From: an uncultured Flavihumibacter sp.
GTDB lineage: Bacteria; Bacteroidota; Bacteroidia; Chitinophagales; Chitinophagaceae
Length of the DNA: 9,771 nucleotides
Direction: 5' to 3'
NCBI GenBank assembly: GCA_946482545.1
Contig: CAMLRX010000164.1
Location: forward strand, 1-9,771
Shown here: piece by piece, positions 1 to 8,960 of the stretch
Numbering within the stretch: the stretch's first letter is position 1
How the letters are laid out: every line of letters starts with the position of its first letter
Translations under genes and position numbers: made by a program
Notes under the pieces: model-generated
Told to the model about the DNA's origin: nothing
Seen by the model: the letters and a program-made list of their open reading frames with translations, nothing else
Database searches by the model: none

Positions 1-1815
1 GCCATCACCACAGGCTCCGCGGCACCTTATCTCGGCAACCGGCTCACCGGAGACAGAGATCCAGGCATCGGTATTTACCAGCGGGAAACATTATTAGGCA
101 TCACAATAGGTGCTTCACTGAACAATCCCGGAAACATCGCCACACCATCTCTTACTGACTCCGTTCATTACGGTGCAGTGGTGGGCGTTGGCGCAGGTTT
201 TCGTATGACCGTTGGCGTTACAGGAGGTGCTGATTACCCTGCAGGAACCGTCGCCGGCTTTGCGGTATCTGTCGGAAGCGGCCTGCTGGAAGCCAACGTG
301 ATCGGAGGCTTTACCATCAAATTATACAGAGACAACAGTGTAAGCCCCGTTCAGACCATCACCGGCGGATCGCTTGTGAATCTGGGCCTGCTTACGGGCG
401 GCAGCAGTATTAATTTTATAGGAGGAGAAGCAACCGTCGCATTCGATGAAATAGAAATCGAATACCAGTCGTTGATCTCCGCAGGACCGGATATAAAAGT
501 GTATTACGCTTACGCACAACTGGATACGGATGGAGATGGCACTGCCGACTGCCTCGAAGTTTGTCCCACAGGAGATGACGCACTGGATTCGGATGGAGAT
601 GGCACGCCTGACGCCTGCGATGCCTGCAATACCGTAAATCCGAAATCACCCTATATCGACCACGATGGCGACACCAGTCCGGATGCCTGTGATACAGATT
701 CCGACGGAGACGGTATTCCAGATGCCACGGAAGACACCAACGGAGATGGCGATCCCACCAACGATGACGCAGATGGTGATGGCATTCCAAATTATATAGA
801 CCTGGATAGCGACAACGACGGTATACTCGATGCGGTGGAAACCGCTACCGATACAGACGGAGACGGTGCACCCAACTTCCTCGACCTCGACAGCGATAAC
901 GATGGCTTGTTCGACCTCACTGAAAATGGCATCTCAGGCGCAGCAGACGTTAACAACGATGGTGTGCTGGATAGCCCTGACAACGACAACGATGGTATCA
1001 TGAACAGCGTGGACCAGGCTCCTTCCACTTATGGCTCCCCCGGTCACCCCGCACCACAACAATCGGATGCCGACGGTATCCCAGATTACCTGGACCTGGA
1101 CAGCGATAATGACGGCACATTCGATATTGTGGAAGCCGGAGGCGCTACCCTCGATGCCAACAACGACGGTGAAATTGATGATACCACAGATGCCGACGGC
1201 GATGGCATCATGGACGCAACCGACAGGAACGACACCGTGTTCGGCTCACCAGGAGGTACCATACTCCCGGTTACACTGGTCAATTTTACCGCTACCCTCA
1301 AAAACAATACGGCATTGCTGCAATGGACCACAACCTACGAACAGCACAGCAGCCATTTCGAAGTAGAAAAGAAAACCAGAGAAAACGATTGGAAACAAGT
1401 AGGTAAAGTACAGGCGGCGGGCAACAGCGAAACCCCCATCGACTACACGTTCACTGATGACGCGCCAGGTGCTGGAGTAATACAGTACCGCCTGAAAATG
1501 GCGGACCTTGACGGCACCTTTACTTATTCTCCTGTAAAAACAATCTACAACGGAACCGTCGGTACGGCGCTTGTGTTCCCCAACCCGGTTACCAACGGAA
1601 GCTTCCAGCTAACAACGGGTAATTTTAGGGGACAGGTTACCATTCGCCTCGCGGACCTGAACGGAAGAGTGGTGAAGCAGGTGAACAGGATGATGCAGCC
1701 CGGCGACGTATTGCCCATATCCACCAACGGACTCTCCGCACAAATGTATTCCATTCATGTAGTCGGCGGGAACGGCGAACAATTACTGAACACGAAAATT
1801 ATCATAAGAAACTAA
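1..1815 (+). CDS. Secreted T9SS cargo protein with calcium-binding repeats (3' part)
   Basis: The reading frame is open from base 1, so the gene starts left of the window; 604 residues are visible. Residues 1 to about 172 are Gly/Val/Ile/Thr-rich with no recognised motif and look like a beta-sheet domain. Residues about 174-417 are a run of short acidic units such as DTDGDGTADCLEVCP, DADGDGIPNYIDLDSDNDG and further DxDxDG copies, resembling thrombospondin type-3 calcium-binding repeats. From about residue 421 (PVTLVNFTA) there is an Fn3-like segment ending in YRLKMADLDG. The last 80 residues, from VFPNPV at 525, match the T9SS C-terminal sorting tail (NPxx, LxDxxGRxV and a final strand). This predicts export through the Sec and type IX systems and release or attachment at the surface. 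Ligand and function are unknown. It is transcribed convergently with the carotenoid genes and is probably unrelated to them. Confidence 0.88.
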   Translation, partial: AITTGSAAPYLGNRLTGDRDPGIGIYQRETLLGITIGASLNNPGNIATPSLTDSVHYGAVVGVGAGFRMTVGVTGGADYPAGTVAGFAVSVGSGLLEANVIGGFTIKLYRDNSVSPVQTITGGSLVNLGLLTGGSSINFIGGEATVAFDEIEIEYQSLISAGPDIKVYYAYAQLDTDGDGTADCLEVCPTGDDALDSDGDGTPDACDACNTVNPKSPYIDHDGDTSPDACDTDSDGDGIPDATEDTNGDGDPTNDDADGDGIPNYIDLDSDNDGILDAVETATDTDGDGAPNFLDLDSDNDGLFDLTENGISGAADVNNDGVLDSPDNDNDGIMNSVDQAPSTYGSPGHPAPQQSDADGIPDYLDLDSDNDGTFDIVEAGGATLDANNDGEIDDTTDADGDGIMDATDRNDTVFGSPGGTILPVTLVNFTATLKNNTALLQWTTTYEQHSSHFEVEKKTRENDWKQVGKVQAAGNSETPIDYTFTDDAPGAGVIQYRLKMADLDGTFTYSPVKTIYNGTVGTALVFPNPVTNGSFQLTTGNFRGQVTIRLADLNGRVVKQVNRMMQPGDVLPISTNGLSAQMYSIHVVGGNGEQLLNTKIIIRN

Positions 1816-1844
1816 CAGGAAAGGTTCCACGAAAAACCAGAAAC

Positions 1845-1874
1845 GAAGGCGTATCTAACCACGGATACGCCTTC
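1845..1874. terminator. Bidirectional hairpin terminator between convergent genes
   Basis: GAAGGCGTATC (1845-1855) and GATACGCCTTC (1864-1874) form a perfect 11-bp stem with an 8-nt loop. It lies in the 64-bp gap between the stop codon at 1813-1815 and the crtY stop at 1880-1882. On the minus strand the stem is followed by a T-rich stretch (GTTTCTGGTTTTTC). On the plus strand only CTGTTTC follows. It therefore probably ends crtY transcription efficiently and may also stop the secreted-protein transcript. Confidence 0.78.
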
Positions 1875-1879
1875 CTGTT

Positions 1880-3028
1880 TCAGAACAGCTCCTTCAAAGC
1901 GGCTTTCAGAAAAGGAAAAGTGGGGAGGCGGCGCATAATGTCGAGGTCCCCCGGGAAAGATGTTTTATTGTCGAGGAAACGCAACACCCTTGCGGCATTG
2001 CCCTTTTTGAAAAGATCGGTGAAGATGTCGGCGCCTTCCAATGTACGGTGGCGGAGAATCCGCAGCAGCACACTGTCGTAAAAACGGAACCTGGCAGGCA
2101 TTCCGCCCGCGGCGGCTGGGTGAACATTGTTCCGGAGCGCTTTCACCAAACGTACACTGTGTTCCTGGATATAACGGAAAGTATAACCGCTGGACGCTTT
2201 TGTTTGTCCGCCTGCAGTTCCAATGTAAATAATATTTCCTTCGGAAACGGGGAACCTGAAATTAGTCATGGGAATGATGCCGGACTCTTCCTCTTCCACC
2301 GAATAATCTTCCAGCTTCAGGAAAGAAGAGATATAGTCGCGGAGTTGTTCATCGTACACCTCCGGCTTCAGCAAACTGGCCGTAAACAAAGTGTATTCCA
2401 CCAACGCTTTTGTTTCGCTTAACGGCAATACATAAACGAAAGTAGTGCCCTCTTCCTGCCCGACACGGAAATCCATCAACGTGGCTTTTCCGGGATCGAA
2501 AGCGGGTTTGGGCGATTCAATCACCCATCCTTTGAAATGTTGCAGCAGATAATGTTGCTTATCCGTAACCTCAGGTTCACCGGCAAGAATGCTGTTGAAA
2601 ATGTATTGGGCACGGTATTCTTTTCCATCCGCGAATAAGGAAGCGGAACCGTTTTCACGGTGCTGAAATCCTGTAACGGGCGCATACAATACTGTGATGG
2701 CGGGATCCTTATTGATCTTCTCCATACAATGCGCGTAAAACGCGCCGGAGCGGACCATTTTGTATTGATAGGGCCTGATATCAAGCTCACCACCTTCCCA
2801 GGTATTGCTGAAAAACGAAACGGTGGGCCAGGTATGGGCCACAACGGGCTCGAATAAACCCGGCTTTGTTTCCCAGAAGCACCAGGTTCGGTCGTTGCCC
2901 TGCTTCGGGGCCTTATCTACCAGCAATATCTTCTTCCCTTTCGTGAGACCGGCATCCTGTAAATGGATCAGTAAACTAAGTCCGGCGCAACCGGCTCCCG
3001 CGATGATATAATCGAAATCTTTCTCCAC
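1880..3028 (-). CDS. crtY: Lycopene beta-cyclase, CrtY type
   Basis: This 382-residue FAD/NAD(P)-dependent flavoprotein should convert the two linear ends of lycopene to beta-ionone rings, giving beta-carotene at the inner membrane. The N-terminus has a dinucleotide-binding fold with GAGCAG at residues 11-16 and VDKAP at the end of the second strand. Family signatures follow: RTWCFWE at 47-53, MDFR near 175-178, FVYVLPLSETKALVEYT near 187-203, and GTAGGQTKASSGYTF at 270-284. Length is usual for the CrtY family. The start is GTG at 3028, needed to keep the glycine-rich loop near residue 11; the next Met is too far downstream. The GTG directly abuts the crtZ TGA with no gap, suggesting translational coupling. 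It is the last gene of the idi-crtZ-crtY unit and is followed by a strong hairpin. Monocyclase versus bicyclase activity cannot be told from the sequence. Confidence 0.9.
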   Translation of the reverse strand: MEKDFDYIIAGAGCAGLSLLIHLQDAGLTKGKKILLVDKAPKQGNDRTWCFWETKPGLFEPVVAHTWPTVSFFSNTWEGGELDIRPYQYKMVRSGAFYAHCMEKINKDPAITVLYAPVTGFQHRENGSASLFADGKEYRAQYIFNSILAGEPEVTDKQHYLLQHFKGWVIESPKPAFDPGKATLMDFRVGQEEGTTFVYVLPLSETKALVEYTLFTASLLKPEVYDEQLRDYISSFLKLEDYSVEEEESGIIPMTNFRFPVSEGNIIYIGTAGGQTKASSGYTFRYIQEHSVRLVKALRNNVHPAAAGGMPARFRFYDSVLLRILRHRTLEGADIFTDLFKKGNAARVLRFLDNKTSFPGDLDIMRRLPTFPFLKAALKELF

Positions 3029-3526
3029 TCAGGAAATGGATTCTTTCTTTTGAGCAGATTTGAAGCGAAGGTCTTTTTTCACTTTCTCCCAGTATTTTTT
3101 ATGAACGAGCAACATGCCGAAAGATTCACCCTCTTCCTTATCCAGATGTTTGTGGTGCATTTTATGGGCCCAGCGGATAGCCTTCACATAAAGACTGTTG
3201 CTGCGGGAGAATATTTTTATCCGCTGATGGATGATCACGTCGTGCACGAGAAAATAAGCGAACCCATACAAGGCGATGCCAAAGCCAATAGCGGCCAGCC
3301 AGTAAACATGTTTCGTTACCCCGATGTATATGCTCATCCAGCTTGGAATGGAGAAAATGAGAAAAAACGCGTCGTTCTTTTCGAAAAAACCCGGACCTTT
3401 TTTGTGGTGGTCTTCATGCAGGTACCAAAGAAATCCGTGCATCACATATTTGTGGGTGAGCCAGGTGATGCCTTCCATTACAGCGAAGGTGGCGAGCGCA
3501 ATACCAATCAGTACCATCCAGTTCAT
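3029..3526 (-). CDS. crtZ: Beta-carotene 3-hydroxylase, CrtZ type
   Basis: This 165-residue membrane di-iron hydroxylase of the fatty acid hydroxylase superfamily should hydroxylate the 3 and 3' carbons of beta-carotene, giving cryptoxanthin and zeaxanthin. All the histidine boxes of the family are visible: H25-x4-H30, H37-x2-H40-H41 (HEDHH), H95-x4-H100 and H121-x2-H124-H125 (HKMHH). Hydrophobic segments lie around residues 4-22, 53-70 and 76-94. The ATG at 3526 lies just before the first membrane segment. It lies 46 bp downstream of idi and its TGA stop is immediately followed by the GTG of crtY, so idi, crtZ and crtY probably share a transcript. No key residue is missing. No ketolase (crtW) is present in the window, so zeaxanthin or a derivative is the likely product. 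Confidence 0.92.
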   Translation of the reverse strand: MNWMVLIGIALATFAVMEGITWLTHKYVMHGFLWYLHEDHHKKGPGFFEKNDAFFLIFSIPSWMSIYIGVTKHVYWLAAIGFGIALYGFAYFLVHDVIIHQRIKIFSRSNSLYVKAIRWAHKMHHKHLDKEEGESFGMLLVHKKYWEKVKKDLRFKSAQKKESIS

Positions 3527-3572
3527 GCGTCAGGTTTTGATTAAAACAATCGATCGGGCATTTGGTTGAAGT

Positions 3573-4085
3573 TTACTCGCGCATCCATTCCAGCAGTTTC
3601 GGGAAAGCGATGTGGAACCAGGCGGTATAGGCTTCCGGTTCCTGCTTCAGCGCATCTTCGATGGCTTCGAGGGAAGCATATCGGATAGCGGAAACTTCGT
3701 TGGGATCAGGGTGCACTTCGCCATCGTAATTGCCCACGAAAACATGGTCGAATTCATGTTCCGTAAGGCCGTTATCGAAAGGTGCCTTGTAGATAAAATC
3801 GAATGCCTTATCGAGTTTAACGGAGAATCCCATTTCTTCTTTCAAACGACGTTCCGCGGCCATTTCCACTGATTCACCTGGTTCGGGATGACTGCAGCAG
3901 GTATTTGTCCACAAACCACCGGAGTGGTATTTTCCGGGTGCACGTTGTTGCAACAGGAGTTCTCCGTTGTTGTTGAAAATGAATACACTGAATGCCCTGT
4001 GCAACAGCGCCTGGCGGTGTGCCTCCATTTTTTCCATTGTGCCGGTCTGTTCGTCCTTTTCGTTTACCAGAACTATTTCCTTCAT
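3573..4085 (-). CDS. idi: Isopentenyl-diphosphate delta-isomerase, type 1 (Nudix)
   Basis: This 170-residue cytosolic enzyme interconverts IPP and DMAPP, supplying both building blocks for carotenoid synthesis. It matches the type 1 family throughout: TGTMEK at 14-19; His23 and His29, the likely metal ligands, before RAF at 30-32; LLLQQRA; and WTNTCCSHPEPGES at 59-72. In the last motif Cys64 and His66 correspond to the catalytic Cys and a metal-binding His of the Escherichia coli enzyme. A Nudix-like AAERRLKEEMG helix follows at 76-86, and the E109-x-E111 pair in LTEHEFDHVF completes the active site. Length is typical. It is the first gene of the leftward idi-crtZ-crtY block, separated from glpF by 122 bp, which leaves room for its own promoter, but no convincing one is visible. 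Type 1 Idi is common beside crt genes in Bacteroidota. Confidence 0.93.
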   Translation of the reverse strand: MKEIVLVNEKDEQTGTMEKMEAHRQALLHRAFSVFIFNNNGELLLQQRAPGKYHSGGLWTNTCCSHPEPGESVEMAAERRLKEEMGFSVKLDKAFDFIYKAPFDNGLTEHEFDHVFVGNYDGEVHPDPNEVSAIRYASLEAIEDALKQEPEAYTAWFHIAFPKLLEWMRE

Positions 4086-4207
4086 CCTTCTTATTTTATT
4101 GCCTTTATTGCTTTTCCTTATTGAAAAGCGGGCAGGCGTTCCTATTTACAAATTAACGCTGCGAAGGTTGAAAAAAATCGGCAGAAACTGAAGCCGTCCG
4201 GAAAAAA

Positions 4208-4921
4208 CTACAAACACTTAAAAATACCTACGGCCAGCAGGGCGCCAATCACTGGTCCCAACACGGGCACCCAGGCATACGACCAGTCGGCCGACTGTTT
4301 ATCCCTTATTGGCAGTAAACTGTACATGATCCGCGGACCAAGGTCCCGTGCCGGGTTGATGGCATACCCGGTAGGGCCACCCAGCGACAAACCGATGGCC
4401 AGCACCAGGAGCGCCACGGGCAGGGCTTCCAGGGCGCCGAGTTTGGTATCCGGTCCAACAATAAACAATACGCCGAGGATGAGTACGAAGGTACCGATCA
4501 CCTCCGACACCAGGTTGTACCCGTAGTGCCGGATGGCAGGACTGGTGCAGAATGCAGCCATTTTGAGGCCGCCGTCGCCGGGGATATCGAAATGCTTTTT
4601 GTAGGTGAGCCATCCGAGCGCTGAACCGGTGGCGCAGCCCGCCACCTGGGCAAGGATATAACCGGGTACGAGTTCCCAGGGGAATTTGCCCATGGCCGCC
4701 AAAGCGATGGTTACCGCCGGGTTCAGGTGCGCCCCACTGTGCGGGGCCGCGATAAAGACCCCTGCAAACACGGCCATCGCCCAGCCAAACGCAATCACGA
4801 TCCAGCCGCCTTCGCGCCCCTTCGATTCACGGAGCAACACATTCGCCACCACGCCGCTGCCCAGCAGCAGCAGGATAGCCGACCCTAAAAATTCGTGGAT
4901 ATAAGAATAGGTAACGTTCAT
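4208..4921 (-). CDS. glpF: Glycerol uptake facilitator (aquaglyceroporin)
   Basis: This 237-residue major intrinsic protein channel carries glycerol across the inner membrane. Six hydrophobic helices are apparent, along with both half-helix motifs: HLNPAVT (NPA at 67-69) and YAINPARD (NPA at 189-191, followed by Arg192 and Asp193). The Asp after the second NPAR is typical of glycerol facilitators rather than water-only aquaporins. Trp47, Tyr186 and Arg192 align with the Trp48, Phe200 and Arg206 selectivity filter of E. coli GlpF, so the pore should pass glycerol; the Tyr for Phe change is mild. It lies 19 bp downstream of glpK on the same strand, so the two are almost certainly co-transcribed. 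The ATG at 4921 gives a standard N-terminus (HEFLGSAILLLLG). Confidence 0.92.
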   Translation of the reverse strand: MNVTYSYIHEFLGSAILLLLGSGVVANVLLRESKGREGGWIVIAFGWAMAVFAGVFIAAPHSGAHLNPAVTIALAAMGKFPWELVPGYILAQVAGCATGSALGWLTYKKHFDIPGDGGLKMAAFCTSPAIRHYGYNLVSEVIGTFVLILGVLFIVGPDTKLGALEALPVALLVLAIGLSLGGPTGYAINPARDLGPRIMYSLLPIRDKQSADWSYAWVPVLGPVIGALLAVGIFKCL

Positions 4922-4940
4922 CTCAATTCATTTAGTGGGT

Positions 4941-6484
<1,544 letters not shown>

Positions 6485-6515
6485 AGGTGGAAGATAGGAA
6501 AAAAATGTTGTTGAA

Positions 6516-7394
6516 TCAGATGCCGGAAACGAACTCCATCACCTCCTGCAGGGATCTTTTTAAAACGATTTTTCCAGGGGCGCTCTTCCGGTAAGATTGC
6601 GTAAGCATACCTGAAATCACCATCGGTGTATCAGGGCATTTCTGGTGCACATTGTTGAGGAACCGGTCGAAATTAAAGTGCCCGGCCACCGAAGTAAGGT
6701 GTGTATATAAGAAATCCGGACATTTCAGTTTCACTACATATTCAAGGTCCTTCAACGGTACATTCGCACCGAGATAAAGTGTTTTAACGCCCCGGCTTTT
6801 GAGGATATAGTGTACGTACAGTAAACCAAGTTCATGGTGCTCTCCTTCCGGCAGAAAGAGCAGAACGTTCTTATCTACAGAAAGGTGCGTAACGCAGTTT
6901 TCAATACCCACAATAAGTTTCTGCCTCACAATATTGGTCACAAGATGTTCCTGCGCCGGGTTAATATTGCTGGTGAGCCACAATACACCAATCTTTTCGA
7001 GGAAAGGGAAAATAATTTGTGTGATGGTCCTTTCAATGCCACGCGCCGCGATGAACCTGTTGAGCAGCCCCTCAAATCGGTTCATGTCCATATCCACCAT
7101 ATAACTGATGAGTTCGTTCACCATGCGCTCCTGTTGGGCCTGCCCCTGCGATAGCAACAAGAGTTTATCAGCGATCTCCTCTTCCGTCATTTTATCGATA
7201 TGGGATATCTTGTACCCATACTTATTCAACAGGGAGATGTTGAGCAGCATTTTCAGCTCCTCATTGCTGTAATACCTGATGTTCGTATCAGTGCGCTGGG
7301 GCTTCAGGAAAGTGTAACGTTGTTCCCACACCCTGATGGTATGCGCCTTGATGCCTGAAAGATTTTCCAGGTCTTTAATGGTAAAGGCATTCAT
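6516..7394 (-). CDS. MerR-family regulator with CarH/LitR-like B12-binding domain
   Basis: This is a 292-residue transcription factor. Residues 4-70 form a MerR winged helix (FTIKDLENLSGIKAHTIRVW, RRT-like wing, YYSNEEL). Residues about 90-165 match the helical bundle of CarH-type proteins, including the W-x9-EH signature (Trp139, Glu149, His150) that caps adenosylcobalamin in Thermus CarH. Residues about 175-285 form a Rossmann-like cobalamin domain with E185-x-H187-x-x-G190, where His187 should be the lower axial cobalt ligand. Known relatives repress carotenoid genes in the dark and release DNA when light breaks the Co-C bond. The residue after Trp139 is Leu140, where Thermus CarH has His132, the upper ligand of the light state, so photochemistry may differ. 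An inverted repeat shared with the sigma-factor promoter lies 5 nt before the ATG at 7394. Fold and family are confident; light sensing is inferred. Confidence 0.88.
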   Translation of the reverse strand: MNAFTIKDLENLSGIKAHTIRVWEQRYTFLKPQRTDTNIRYYSNEELKMLLNISLLNKYGYKISHIDKMTEEEIADKLLLLSQGQAQQERMVNELISYMVDMDMNRFEGLLNRFIAARGIERTITQIIFPFLEKIGVLWLTSNINPAQEHLVTNIVRQKLIVGIENCVTHLSVDKNVLLFLPEGEHHELGLLYVHYILKSRGVKTLYLGANVPLKDLEYVVKLKCPDFLYTHLTSVAGHFNFDRFLNNVHQKCPDTPMVISGMLTQSYRKSAPGKIVLKRSLQEVMEFVSGI

Positions 7395-7399
7395 CGGAG

Positions 7400-7432
7400 T
7401 TGTTTAATTATTCTACCAATTTAGGTAAACAT
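7400..7432 (-). promoter_or_regulatory. Candidate operator or promoter element upstream of the MerR-type gene (site A)
   Basis: Read in the direction of the gene, the element is ATGTTTA, 19 bp, TAAACAA. The inner TGTTTA and TAAACA are perfect inverted repeats. It fills most of the 40-bp gap between the membrane-protein stop codon and the regulator start, and ends exactly 5 nt before the ATG. The same arms and spacing recur twice upstream of the ECF sigma gene. A smaller palindrome, TACC-N6-GGTA (7414-7427), sits inside it. The natural inference is autoregulation by the cobalamin-type MerR protein; a directly read promoter is the alternative. Confidence 0.6.
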
Positions 7433-7434
7433 AA

Positions 7435-8682
7435 TTAGATAACGTGTAATGCCGGGATATTGTTGGATTTTTTTTCAGATGCAGAGAAAATCAGCGGAAC
7501 AATCACAAAGGGGAGGTAAATACTCCTGTAACGGACGATGGCCCCAAGAAATGGGATCGTTAGGCCGATCACGAGAAAATTCAGCACAGCGAAAGCGAGC
7601 AGCAGTTGAAATGGCGCAGGGATGGAAAAACGCCAGCCTTTTTTTACGAGCCAGTACAGCAGAACAATTTCTAAAAGAATAATTTCCAGCGCCGAAGGCA
7701 GGTAGATCAACTTCCCTCCCACTTCCCACGGAAATGGCCGCAGCAACGTATTGGCCAGCGCATCCGGAACGTAAGCCAACATGCTTTGCCAGGAGGGGGC
7801 CAGTACATGGGCATCCAGCAAAGATTCTCCTTTGAGGAGCAGAAACTCATTTCTTTTACCTGCAATGTCTGCGGGCAAATGGTACCAGCCCAGCCAGGAA
7901 ACCAATAGAAGCATTGCCACAAGTATTAGCAGGAGCAAAGGCAATGGCCGACGCACGAACCGCCATTTCTTCCATGCCATATAATATACCAGAAACGGGG
8001 TAAACATGAGCACCGTGAACATACGCGTTACCAGCAACACCAAAAACCCGGCAAAGATCAGCCAACCATAACGCGTGCCGAACCTGAACCTTTCTGCGCC
8101 GTACATGCAGGCGCATATCCCCGTGAATATCCACCCTTCCTTGTACATGCCACTTCCCCAAAAAACAAAACCCGGTAACAGGAAAGCCGCGTACAGCAAT
8201 TGTTTCGTAGAGTCGGGCCAATATATTCTAACCAATTTTATAAAGCAGATGATGCCGTAAAAAGTGATGAAGGAAAAGAAAAGGGTATTCACATAATAGT
8301 TACCTCCGGAAAGGAGGTTAAAAACGGCCACTACTTTATAATGGAAATTGAACTGGAAATTGTTGACGAAGTTCAAACCGGTACTCAGGCTCAGGAAAGA
8401 TTGTCCTTCGGTGAAACGAAACAGAGAAACAATGAACTCTACCGGATCGTGAAGCAGGAGCTCAGTTTCTATCAGACTCTCCCGGTATTGCTGCCAGGTA
8501 TCGAAACGATAATTGTACAACGGTCCGCCAATGTAGCCGTATGCCAAACCTGCCAGACATTTTGCCAGAAATAATACCGTAATCGCCCGGCCGGAAAGCC
8601 CCGCGTTCCGCACAAAGTAATGCCGGTGGAGCCACCATATCGCTACTATTATGTAAAAAGTTCCTAAAAAGAAGGGCAACAC
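7435..8682 (-). CDS. Polytopic membrane protein of unknown function
   Basis: I do not recognise a named family for this 415-residue protein. Roughly ten hydrophobic membrane segments are visible, including about 2-19, 33-53, 115-123, 131-152, 161-178, 204-236, 246-266, 330-345, 358-380 and 384-401. Notable motifs are LPGFVFWGSGMYKEG at 169-183, RPFPWE at 315-320 and an RYR stretch at 384-386 before the last helix. Similar short loop motifs occur in membrane polymerases, ligases and GT-C-like glycosyltransferases of polysaccharide pathways, so a cell-surface glycan role is possible but unproven. The start is GTG at 8682 (or TTG one codon later); an in-frame TAA lies two codons upstream, so no longer form is possible. 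It is divergent from the sigma gene and 40 bp upstream of the regulator gene. There is no obvious link to carotenoid synthesis. Confidence 0.8.
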   Translation of the reverse strand: MLPFFLGTFYIIVAIWWLHRHYFVRNAGLSGRAITVLFLAKCLAGLAYGYIGGPLYNYRFDTWQQYRESLIETELLLHDPVEFIVSLFRFTEGQSFLSLSTGLNFVNNFQFNFHYKVVAVFNLLSGGNYYVNTLFFSFITFYGIICFIKLVRIYWPDSTKQLLYAAFLLPGFVFWGSGMYKEGWIFTGICACMYGAERFRFGTRYGWLIFAGFLVLLVTRMFTVLMFTPFLVYYMAWKKWRFVRRPLPLLLLILVAMLLLVSWLGWYHLPADIAGKRNEFLLLKGESLLDAHVLAPSWQSMLAYVPDALANTLLRPFPWEVGGKLIYLPSALEIILLEIVLLYWLVKKGWRFSIPAPFQLLLAFAVLNFLVIGLTIPFLGAIVRYRSIYLPFVIVPLIFSASEKKSNNIPALHVI

Positions 8683-8704
8683 GCGTTAAATTCTTGATTG
8701 GGGA

Positions 8705-8732
8705 GAAAGATACATTTTTTATTAAGTTTCAA
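8705..8732 (-). promoter_or_regulatory. Possible Bacteroidota-type promoter for the membrane-protein gene
   Basis: Read leftward, TTG (8732-8730) is followed after 17 bp by TATCTTTC (8712-8705), one mismatch from the Bacteroidota -7 element TAnnTTTG. It lies 22 bp upstream of the GTG start at 8682. Position and spacing fit, but the region is AT-rich, so the match could be chance. Confidence 0.33.
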
Positions 8733-8756
8733 TACTGTGGCGCATTGTTCAAAACG

Positions 8757-8771
8757 GGGAATAAAATTCCC
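8757..8771. repeat. Perfect short palindrome GGGAAT-AAA-ATTCCC
   Basis: Six-base arms surround a three-base centre in the divergent gap, about 75 bp upstream of the membrane-protein start. It could be a small protein-binding site or a short hairpin. There is only one copy and no partner is identified. Confidence 0.35.
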
Positions 8772-8960
8772 AGGGCGCAAATGTTAAGTTTTAGCATCGC
8801 CCCTATCCGCTATTGTATGATCCGTTTTTTTGTGCTACCTTATACTTATCCCTTCTCCCTGCAAATCATGTCCCAACATCTTTTTACCCAATCTGCCACT
8901 TGGTCGGTTCCGTTTATAAGGTGTGGTTTTTGAAGCCTGAACAAGTGCTGGCCCGATTTT

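Noticed and set aside
416..790. Long antisense frames over the Asp-rich repeat region and through the glp and crt genes
   Set aside because: They lie opposite well-supported genes. Their residue composition (His/Arg-rich or Ser/Pro-rich) merely mirrors GAT/GAC/GGC codon use on the other strand, and no protein motif is present.
520..1250. Repeated short units that could suggest a CRISPR array or satellite DNA
   Set aside because: The units are in frame, vary in length and sequence, and encode DxDxDG calcium-binding repeats. There are no constant repeats with regular spacers.
3303..3313. TAAACATGTTT palindrome resembling the arms of the shared element
   Set aside because: It lies inside crtZ with no 19-bp spacing and is explained by coding sequence.
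3534..3552. GTTTTGATTAAAAC and a TTGTTTTA half-site in the idi-crtZ gap
   Set aside because: Only one arm is present; no TAAACA follows at the expected 19-bp spacing. The small hairpin lacks features of a terminator.
4149..4156. TTAATTTG (leftward) as a -7 promoter element for idi
   Set aside because: It has one mismatch to TAnnTTTG and no clear TTTG/TTG element at the right distance, so it is too weak to annotate.
8694..8933. 79-codon frame in the divergent region
   Set aside because: It has no recognisable motif, domain or plausible ribosome-binding site and overlaps likely regulatory DNA. Treated as chance.
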